Below, one piece after another: positions 12,744-19,254 of a DNA stretch of 39,067 bases (positions are counted from its first letter, which is position 1; each line of letters begins with the position of its first letter). The stretch lies in IMG/VR virus record IMGVR_UViG_3300045741_000093, positions 1 to 39,067 of that record, one strand, 5' to 3'. Origin of the DNA: a virus. Both the position numbers and the translations under genes were made by a program. The notes below the pieces were generated by a model that saw only the letters and a program-made list of their open reading frames with translations, ran no database searches and was not told the origin of the DNA.

Positions 12744-13717
12744 CTATTCATCAGCGTGTGTTTGAAAGCGCAGGAGTTCTACGGGCGCCAGAAACTGGAG
12801 CAGGCTCCAGCGGCGGTGATGCAGGCGCTGGGGCTACTGGCGGTGCCGGTGCAGCTGGTGCGGGGGCTACGTCTGTGTTTGGCGGCCAGACCGGCCAGAC
12901 CGGCCAGACCGGCCAGACCGGCCAGACCGGCCAGCAGCAACAGGCGGACGGGTGGTTCTCGAAGCTCTCGCCCGAGGACAAAGCGTGGGCGGAAAGCAAA
13001 GGTTGGAAGGCCGACACCGATCCGTTCGCCATCCTTCAAAGCTACCAAAACCTAGAGAAGTTGTTCGGCGCGGACAAAACAGGCCGCACTGTCATGCTTC
13101 CTAAAGACGCGAACGACAAGGCGGCTATTGACGCAATCTACGATAAGCTCGGGCGGCCGAAGTCGCCGGACGACTATCAGATCGACTTGCCTGACGGTGC
13201 CGATCCTGGGTTCGCGAACGCTGCGCGGGGCTGGTTCCACAAAGCCGGGCTGACCGCCGACCAAGCGAAGGCTGTCACCGAGAGCTACAAGGCGCTCGAA
13301 TTGGACGCGGTACAGCGCGTGCAAACTGAGCACGCACAACAGGTCGAGGGGCTCGAGAAAGAGTGGGGTGCGCAATTCGACCAGAAGGTCGAAGTCTCGA
13401 AAGCCGCGCTAAAGGCAGCGGGCATCACCGAAGCGCAAGCTAAAGCTGTTGAAAGTGCGCTTGGCCCCGCCGCTGCTGCAAAGATGTTTGAGTTCTTCGG
13501 ACGAAACTACGTGGAAGCAGAGCCCCCTAACAACGAGACGCGGACAGCAGCGGGCTTCAGCACGCTGTCTCCGGCAGCGGCGAACCAAAAGATGGATCAG
13601 CTTCGAGGAGACCCAAACTTCATGGCGCGCTACTCACACGCCGATCCAAAAGTACGCGCGCAGGCAATCGAAGAGATGGACGCACTTGCAAAGCTTGCAG
13701 TGAACGCCAAAATCTGA
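12740..13717 (+). CDS. Capsid scaffolding protein
   Basis: A 325-residue protein directly ahead of the major capsid gene, the standard place for the scaffold that shapes the prohead and is then removed. It has an N-terminal low-complexity region (about residues 20-68) rich in glycine and alanine and with a run of Gly-Gln-Thr repeats. A conserved domain with PDDYQIDLPDG and WFHKAGLTADQAKAV follows, then long charged helices and a C-terminal QKMDQLRGDPNFMARY segment typical of phage scaffolds that bind coat protein. It ends 45 bases before a strong terminator. The ATG at 12740 overlaps the upstream stop. Confidence 0.85.
   Translation: MTIHQRVFESAGVLRAPETGAGSSGGDAGAGATGGAGAAGAGATSVFGGQTGQTGQTGQTGQTGQQQQADGWFSKLSPEDKAWAESKGWKADTDPFAILQSYQNLEKLFGADKTGRTVMLPKDANDKAAIDAIYDKLGRPKSPDDYQIDLPDGADPGFANAARGWFHKAGLTADQAKAVTESYKALELDAVQRVQTEHAQQVEGLEKEWGAQFDQKVEVSKAALKAAGITEAQAKAVESALGPAAAAKMFEFFGRNYVEAEPPNNETRTAAGFSTLSPAAANQKMDQLRGDPNFMARYSHADPKVRAQAIEEMDALAKLAVNAKI
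12884..12934. repeat. 9-bp tandem repeat in the scaffold gene
   Basis: Five full copies and one partial copy of GGCCAGACC encode Gly-Gln-Thr repeats in the low-complexity N-terminal arm of the scaffold. The perfect DNA identity of copies indicates recent slippage. Confidence 0.95.
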
Positions 13718-13761
13718 TATATACGACATGCCCTCCAAGGGCGTTTCCTCCTTGAAACTAA

Positions 13762-13793
13762 CGGGCCAGGTTCAAACCTCGGCCCGCTTTTTC
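13762..13793 (+). terminator. Intrinsic terminator between scaffold and capsid genes
   Basis: A hairpin with an outer CGGGCC/GGCCCG stem and an inner AGGTT/AACCT stem, joined by one bulged C, followed by CTTTTTC. It would reduce readthrough from upstream genes and lies just before a new promoter, so capsid synthesis is set separately. Confidence 0.85.
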
Positions 13794-13799
13794 ATTTAG

Positions 13800-13828
13800 T
13801 TGACAACTTGCGAACGCAGTATTACAAC
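13800..13828 (+). promoter_or_regulatory. Promoter for the major capsid gene
   Basis: TTGACA (13800-13805), 17-base spacer, TACAAC (13823-13828). It follows the terminator directly and drives the capsid gene through a leader of about 127 bases. No dyad of the leftward operator type is present. Confidence 0.65.
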
Positions 13829-13834
13829 GGAGAA

Positions 13835-13961
13835 CAGCGTCGGGGTTGACGGCCGCCAAAGGCACAAGCCCATAACCCGACAGCCCCGACAAATGTCGGC
13901 CCGGCATGTGCTGGATAACCGCGACACCAAGGAAACCTCAACCCCTCGCGGGAGTTCAATC
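13835..13961 (+). promoter_or_regulatory. Structured leader of the capsid mRNA
   Basis: No gene here. GGGGTTGA (13842-13849) can pair perfectly with TCAACCCC (13938-13945), just before the ribosome binding site GGGAG (13950-13954). The same first segment can pair instead, within GTCGGGGTT, with AACCCGAC (13874-13881). Further hairpins are CCGAC/GTCGG (13886-13899), CCGGC/GCTGG (about 13901-13914) and CGCGA/TCGCG (13920-13950). Mutually exclusive pairings near a ribosome binding site suggest translational control. Confidence 0.5.
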
Positions 13962-14903
13962 ATGTCTTACACCGTCCAGCAACATCACGTTCTTCAGTTC
14001 TCACGCAACGTCGAGCAACTTCTTCAGCAGCAGGGGATGAAGCTTCCCGGCCTCTGTCAGCAAGGAACATACACTGGTAAGTCCGGCTCCGTCGTTGACC
14101 AGATCGGTACTATCGGCGTCATCCGTGACCGCGCCCGCCACACCGACACCCCGCACCTCTCAGTGCCCGGTGATCGTCGGTGGGTCTACCCACACTCGCT
14201 CACCTCGTCCACGCTGATCGACAACATCGACGTGGCGCGGATGCTCATCGACCTGAAGTCGGCTTATACCGCCGCCATCTCCGAAGCGATCGGCCGTGCA
14301 GCCGACGACGAAATCGGATCGGCGTTCTTCGGCGCTTCGGCTGTCGGTGAACAGGGCCTCACCACGGTCTCGTTCCCCGGCACGCAGCAGGTTGGCGTCA
14401 ACGTCGGCGGCGCAAACTCCGGCATGAACGTGCCGAAGCTCCGCACCGCCAAGCGCCTGCTCATGGCGGCCGGCGTGGACATTTCGCGGGAGAAAATCTA
14501 CTGCGCAATCTCGTCCGTCGAGCATGACAACCTGCTCGGCGAACTTCAGGTCACGAATATGGACTATAACACCAAGCCGGTTCTCGAAGATGGCCGTATC
14601 ACGTCGTTCATGGGGTTCAACTTCGTCCACGTCGAGTGGCAGGCCACGATGACGGACGGCGTCAGCGCGCAGTACCCGCTGTCGCTGGCAACGATTGCGC
14701 CCGGCGGCTTGGCGTCCACGACCCGGTATATCCCGGTCTGGATCGAGAGCGGGATGCACTTCGGCCGCTGGGGCAACCTGGACGCCCGCGTGGACCCGCG
14801 CCCCGACAAGAACTACAACACGCAGGTGTGGGCCGAGATGAACGCCGGTGCCACCCGCACGCAGGAGAAGAAGATCGTTCAGATTGCCTGCAACAGCGCT
14901 TAA
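13962..14903 (+). CDS. Major capsid protein
   Basis: The main shell protein, 313 residues, expected to have the HK97 fold. The sequence is typical of the podophage capsid type with an N-terminal helical arm (VLQFSRNVEQLLQQQGMKL), a conserved RRWVYPHSL segment, a spine-helix region around ARMLIDLKSAYTAAISEAIG, and a C-terminal DPRPDKNYNTQVWAEMNAGATR. Position after scaffold, and a dedicated promoter and terminator, fit a highly expressed coat gene. The ATG at 13962 follows GGGAG with a 7-base gap; the open frame extends upstream, but only through the structured leader. Confidence 0.9.
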   Translation: MSYTVQQHHVLQFSRNVEQLLQQQGMKLPGLCQQGTYTGKSGSVVDQIGTIGVIRDRARHTDTPHLSVPGDRRWVYPHSLTSSTLIDNIDVARMLIDLKSAYTAAISEAIGRAADDEIGSAFFGASAVGEQGLTTVSFPGTQQVGVNVGGANSGMNVPKLRTAKRLLMAAGVDISREKIYCAISSVEHDNLLGELQVTNMDYNTKPVLEDGRITSFMGFNFVHVEWQATMTDGVSAQYPLSLATIAPGGLASTTRYIPVWIESGMHFGRWGNLDARVDPRPDKNYNTQVWAEMNAGATRTQEKKIVQIACNSA

Positions 14904-14956
14904 GCCATTAAAGTCCGAGCTTAACTTCTGCTAATCTAATTTTTGGAGTCACCGTA

Positions 14957-15421
14957 ATGGCAAAATATCTTTCAAACGAACAGCAGTTCACCGGCGCAAC
15001 CCCACCAACCCCTCCCGGCGATGAGGCCCTTGGCGGGCGCAAGCGGGTTTATCGAGCTACCGTTAATCTCGACGCCCCAAAACTCTCGCCGTCACAAAGC
15101 GGCACGAGTGTTACCATAGCTGACACAGTGTCACTATGTAGAGTTCCAGCGGGTATGCGTTTTATTGAAGGCCGTATCACTTCGTCCGTATCACTCGGCA
15201 CTAGCACCGTGGCCATAGGAAACGCGGTTTCACCTGGTAAGTATCGCGCAGCGGCGGTGTTCACTGCTGTGGATACGCCCACTCTCTTCGGCACCGCTGT
15301 CGCTATGGCTGCTGCTGCGGCCACCGCCGAAGAGGAAGTTCTGTTGACTGTCGCGACCGCGAACCTTCCGACCACGGCGGGCGCGAAGCTGGTTATTGAC
15401 TTGGAGTTCGCTGGGCCGTAA
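14957..15421 (+). CDS. Putative capsid decoration protein, 154 aa
   Basis: A 154-residue protein, threonine-, serine- and alanine-rich and predicted mostly beta, following the capsid gene with its own GGAG 9 bases before the ATG. An alternation of short strands (SGTSVTIADTVSLCRVPAGM, GRITSSVSLGTSTVAIG) resembles small trimeric capsid-surface proteins. Its place between capsid and the first tail gene and its own downstream terminator agree with a virion role, but the family is not recognised, so the function is a guess. Confidence 0.6.
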   Translation: MAKYLSNEQQFTGATPPTPPGDEALGGRKRVYRATVNLDAPKLSPSQSGTSVTIADTVSLCRVPAGMRFIEGRITSSVSLGTSTVAIGNAVSPGKYRAAAVFTAVDTPTLFGTAVAMAAAAATAEEEVLLTVATANLPTTAGAKLVIDLEFAGP

Positions 15422-15445
15422 GGTTCGATGTAGAGCTATCTCTGC

Positions 15446-15473
15446 AAAGGCCGGGGCATTTGCTCCGGCCTTT
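15446..15473 (+). terminator. Intrinsic terminator after the decoration gene
   Basis: AAAGGCCGG paired with CCGGCCTTT, 9 pairs with a 10-base loop, the last Ts forming a short T run. It separates capsid genes from tail genes. No clear new promoter is seen downstream, so it is probably leaky. Confidence 0.8.
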
Positions 15474-15493
15474 CATGCTTCTGGGAGTGCGGC

Positions 15494-16099
15494 ATGCTGT
15501 CGAGAACACAAGTCATCAACAACGGGCTGCGGATTATCTCTGCAAACCTGATCGCGGACCCCGACGAAGACACCGAGAGCGCGCGTCAGGCGAAGGAGGT
15601 GTATGACCAGGTTGTGCGCGGGGAGCTTGAGAATCACGCTTGGTTCTTTGCAAAACAGCAAACTGCATTGCCGGAAAACCTCACCGCCCCGATCTTCAAG
15701 TTCGCCCACGCCTACAACCTCCCGTCCGACTTCGTTCGTCTGGTGGAACTCGACGGGCGATGGGTATTTTCCGTCACCCGGCATGTGGATGTAAACCCTG
15801 TCCCGGTCTATGAGATGCAGGGCAGGGCCATACTGACCGACCTGACCGCGCCGCTGAACATTGCCTACCTGCGGGACGTGTCGAGCGATCCCACGATATG
15901 GACGCCGCTCTTCGGCAACGCTGTATCGGCGGCGCTCGCTGTGGTGCTTGCAATGCCCCTGACCAAATCTGAAGGCATGGTCTCGCTCGCGGAGAAACTG
16001 TATCAGAAGGAATTGGCGCGCGCCAAGAAGTCCAATGCGATCCAGATGCCGCCGCAGAACATGCCTGACAACTCGTGGATTACAGCGAGGCTATACTGA
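15494..16099 (+). CDS. Tail tubular protein A (T7 gp11-like adaptor)
   Basis: A 201-residue adaptor that links the portal to the tail nozzle in short-tailed phages. The N-terminal LSRTQVINNGLRIIS helix, the VRGELENHAWFFAKQQ segment and the YNLPSDFVRLVEL strand are typical of T7 gp11-type proteins, and length agrees with T7 gp11. It is followed with a TGATG overlap by the gp12-like nozzle, the usual order. The ATG at 15494 follows GGGAG. Confidence 0.9.
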   Translation: MLSRTQVINNGLRIISANLIADPDEDTESARQAKEVYDQVVRGELENHAWFFAKQQTALPENLTAPIFKFAHAYNLPSDFVRLVELDGRWVFSVTRHVDVNPVPVYEMQGRAILTDLTAPLNIAYLRDVSSDPTIWTPLFGNAVSAALAVVLAMPLTKSEGMVSLAEKLYQKELARAKKSNAIQMPPQNMPDNSWITARLY

Positions 16100-18351
16100 T
16101 GCCGAGAGCAAAACCGATATTCACGTCGTTCAACGGCGGCGAACTCTCTCCGCTGCTGGACGGGCGCGTGGACCAGGACAAATACTTCACTGGGTGCAAG
16201 ACGCTGACGAACTTCATCCCGACTGTGCAAGGCCCGGCACGGCGGCGCGGCGGAACGCGGCACATTGGCTTGGCGAAGTTCGGCGCAAAGCGGGCGTGGC
16301 TGGCCGACTTTGTGTTCTCTGCCGGACAGGCTTACATCCTGGAGTTCGGCGACTTGTATTTGCGGTTCTGGGCGAACCGGGGGCGGCTTCTGAACGACGC
16401 GGTGCCATACGAGATCGCCACCCCGTATTCCGAAGCTGACCTTGTCACTGCGGAGGGGACGTTCGCGTTGCGAACGCTTCAGTCGTCCGACGTGATGTGG
16501 ATCGTGCATTCGGAAGGCAAATATCCGCCGTATCGGCTGTCTCGGCGTGGGGCGACGGACTGGACGCTGGCACCGGAAGAGTTTACAGATGGCCCGTTCC
16601 GCGACGTGAATACGGACAGCGCGTTGACGATGCAGGCCAGCGCGGTCAGTGGGATAGTCACGATCACGGCCAGTTCCGCGCTGTTCAAGCCGGGCCACGT
16701 CGGATCGTTGCTGATCCTGAACAGTTTTAATCCCTCCACGGTACCGCCGTATCAGACATACAAGAGTGTAGGAGTCGGCAACCAAGTGCGCAACGCAGGA
16801 AATGTTTACGAGGCGCAGAACGCATTCACCTACACCTCCGGCGATCAGACGCAGCGCTATGTCCCGACCCATACCGATGGCGACGCTTTTGACGGCGCGG
16901 TGAAGTGGCGCTATCTGCACTCGGGCTACGGCTGGGGCAAGATACTCTCGGTCACAAGCAATGGGCTGGCGTGTCAGCTTCAAGTAACGTCTCGCCTGCC
17001 CGACGAGGTGGTGTCCGCCAGCACACGGCGCTGGGCGTTCAGCGAGTTCTCATCCATCTATGGCTGGCCCACCGGCATCGCGTTCTTCAAGGAGCGGCTG
17101 ACCTACACGCGCGGCAAGCAGGTGTTCCACAGCATCGTCGGAGCGTTCACCAACTTCGCCCGCAAGGACGCCGGGGCCGTGACCAGTGAGACTGCCATGT
17201 CGCTCTCCTTGGCGGCCGACAAGCTCGATAATATCCGCTGGCTTGCGCAATCGCGCACGCTTGTGATCGGCTCGGCTCGCGCCGAACTGGCGCTCGGGGA
17301 GCAGACGACACAGCAGGTTTACAGCGCGACGAATGTGCAGAACGTCCCGCAGACCGAATATGGTTCTCGACTACTTCGCCCGCTTCGCGTTGGCGAGAGC
17401 GTGTTGTTCGTCGAACGGGCGGGCCACCGCATCCGCGACATGAAGTTCGACTTCACCATTGACCGCTACAAGGCCGAGGACATCACGGTCCTGTCAGAGC
17501 ACATCTTCGACGGATCGGAAGTCCTCGGTGACACGGAGCAGGAGCAGCGCGACATCGTGGACTGGGCGTATCAGCAGCAGCGCGATAGCCTCGTGTGGTG
17601 CGTGCTCTCTGACGGAACCCTGGCGTCTCTCGTGTTCAACCGCGAGCGTGGCGTCATCGCATGGACGCCTCACTATATTGGCGGAGACGCGGTCGTAGAG
17701 GCCGTGCAGAGTATTCCGTCGCCGGACGGCCGCACTGACGACGCTTGGTTCATTGTTCGGCGCACGGTAAACGGGCAGCCGCAGCGCAGCATTGAGTACA
17801 TGACGGACTACCGTCTTGTGAAGAAAGGCGCGGCCGAAGCGGTGCATGTCGATTGCAGCGTCACCTACCGGGGAGCACCCGCGAACGTCATCACGGGGCT
17901 TGCGCATATGGAAGGCAAGACCGTCAGCATTTGCGTGGACGGATCAAACCACCCTGACAAGACGGTGGTCGGCGGCCAGGTAACGCTCGACCGCACCGGG
18001 TCTCTCGTCCATGTCGGCTATCGGTTCGTGTCGCGGATGCAGACGATGCGGCTGGAGGTGCAGGGCGGGGGCGGCACATCGCAGACAGCGAGAAAGGGCA
18101 TCGCCGAAGTCTGGCTGCGCCTCCAGTCAACAGTTGGCGGGCGCGTCGGCCCGAACTTTGAGCGCATGGACGAGATAAGAACCTTGGACCCGCGAAAGCC
18201 GGTGGGAACTCCGCCAACGCTTTACAGTGGGGACTACACGCTCCAGTTCCCCGGCGGCTTCGAGACAGACGCCTATGTGTGCTTCGAGCAGCGGATGCCG
18301 CTGCCCGCCACTCTCGTGGCAATCATATTGCGGGTGCAGATTAATGATTGA
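16099..18351 (+). CDS. Tail tubular protein B (T7 gp12-like nozzle)
   Basis: A 750-residue protein forming the tail nozzle below the adaptor. The opening IFTSFNGGELSPLLDGRVD and the ARRRGGTRHIG segment are hallmark sequences of the gp12/nozzle family, and EFSSIYGWPTGIAFFKERL with TYTRGKQVFHS lies in the middle. Length is near that of T7 gp12 (about 790). The start at 16099 overlaps the previous stop, and the end overlaps the gp13-like gene by 8 bases. Confidence 0.93.
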   Translation: MPRAKPIFTSFNGGELSPLLDGRVDQDKYFTGCKTLTNFIPTVQGPARRRGGTRHIGLAKFGAKRAWLADFVFSAGQAYILEFGDLYLRFWANRGRLLNDAVPYEIATPYSEADLVTAEGTFALRTLQSSDVMWIVHSEGKYPPYRLSRRGATDWTLAPEEFTDGPFRDVNTDSALTMQASAVSGIVTITASSALFKPGHVGSLLILNSFNPSTVPPYQTYKSVGVGNQVRNAGNVYEAQNAFTYTSGDQTQRYVPTHTDGDAFDGAVKWRYLHSGYGWGKILSVTSNGLACQLQVTSRLPDEVVSASTRRWAFSEFSSIYGWPTGIAFFKERLTYTRGKQVFHSIVGAFTNFARKDAGAVTSETAMSLSLAADKLDNIRWLAQSRTLVIGSARAELALGEQTTQQVYSATNVQNVPQTEYGSRLLRPLRVGESVLFVERAGHRIRDMKFDFTIDRYKAEDITVLSEHIFDGSEVLGDTEQEQRDIVDWAYQQQRDSLVWCVLSDGTLASLVFNRERGVIAWTPHYIGGDAVVEAVQSIPSPDGRTDDAWFIVRRTVNGQPQRSIEYMTDYRLVKKGAAEAVHVDCSVTYRGAPANVITGLAHMEGKTVSICVDGSNHPDKTVVGGQVTLDRTGSLVHVGYRFVSRMQTMRLEVQGGGGTSQTARKGIAEVWLRLQSTVGGRVGPNFERMDEIRTLDPRKPVGTPPTLYSGDYTLQFPGGFETDAYVCFEQRMPLPATLVAIILRVQIND

Positions 18352-18772
18352 GTTTTCACAGGATGTGCGCCCGTTCATGGCGCTGGAGCTAGAACCTCAC
18401 AGTGGGCAGGAGCGGCAAGCCCCGCTCACCGCTACGAATCTGTTCCGCTTGGTCTCCGGTGGCCCCGCCTGGGCCGTGCGACTAGACAATAGACTAGTTG
18501 CGGTGGGAGGACATAATCCGGTGTGGCCGGGACGCACCGTTTTGTGGGGGTATCTCGGGGCGGACTGCGGGCCGGCATTGCCAGCTATGACGCGAGAAGT
18601 TCTCCGGCAGATCAAGGAATTGGAGGTTGAGTTTCCGCGCATCGAAGCGTATGCTGAACGCCACCACAAAGCGGGGCATCGCTGGCTGCGCCTTCTCGGC
18701 TTCAAGCACGAGGGCGTGATGCGGAAGTTCTGCAACGGGGTTGACTATTCAATGTATGCACGGGTGACATGA
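18344..18772 (+). CDS. Internal virion protein, gp13/GNAT-like, 142 aa
   Basis: A 142-residue protein with an N-acetyltransferase-like fold signature: FRLVSGGPAWAVRLDNRLVAV at its start is split here by strands, and the end HRWLRLLGFKHEGVMRKF is typical of GNAT enzymes. T7-like phages carry such a protein, related to T7 gp13, between the nozzle and core genes, where it acts in assembly of the internal core rather than as a known enzyme. The ATG at 18344 overlaps the nozzle gene, and its stop overlaps the next start (ATGA). Confidence 0.75.
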   Translation: MIEFSQDVRPFMALELEPHSGQERQAPLTATNLFRLVSGGPAWAVRLDNRLVAVGGHNPVWPGRTVLWGYLGADCGPALPAMTREVLRQIKELEVEFPRIEAYAERHHKAGHRWLRLLGFKHEGVMRKFCNGVDYSMYARVT

Positions 18773-19248
18773 TGGCTTTTCTTGTTCCAGTTTTCTCTGT
18801 CGCGCTCGGGGTTGTGGGGGCGATCCAGCAAGGCGAGGCCGCAAGCCAGGCGGCCGAGGCGCAGCAGCGGGCCGCAGAGTACAATGCGCAGGTCCAAGAG
18901 GCGCAGGCAAAGGTTGCGCAGGATCAGGGCGCGGCCAAGGCCACTGAAATATCCATGCGCACGCGCCAGCGGCTTGCCGCATCCCGCGCGGCCGGCTTGG
19001 AAAGCGGGCTTGAGCTGGACGGCAGCGTCAGCGATGTGCTCGACACTGTGCAGAAGCAGGGCGCGCTTGACCAGTTGACCGCGCTCTACGACAGCAATCT
19101 TCGTGCGCAGGGGCTGCGGCAGAGCGCTGCTGCATCCCGTGCAGAAGGCGAAAACGCACTGCTCGCCGGAGAGGCAAGGTCAACGGCTGCGTATATCGGT
19201 GCTGGCACGTCGTTGTTGTCCGGGTTCTCAAAGCTATACCAGGGGTAA
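18769..19248 (+). CDS. Internal core protein, gp14-like, 159 aa
   Basis: A 159-residue protein with a hydrophobic N-terminal segment (VPVFSVALGVVGAI) followed by a long alanine/glutamine-rich helix and a second hydrophobic stretch near the end (AAYIGAGTSLLSGFSKLY). This layout matches T7 gp14, which is ejected into the host and forms a channel in the outer membrane. It is followed by the two giant proteins expected to complete the ejectosome. The ATG at 18769 is favoured by an ATGA overlap. Confidence 0.75.
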   Translation: MMAFLVPVFSVALGVVGAIQQGEAASQAAEAQQRAAEYNAQVQEAQAKVAQDQGAAKATEISMRTRQRLAASRAAGLESGLELDGSVSDVLDTVQKQGALDQLTALYDSNLRAQGLRQSAAASRAEGENALLAGEARSTAAYIGAGTSLLSGFSKLYQG

Positions 19249-19254
19249 CGCAAT

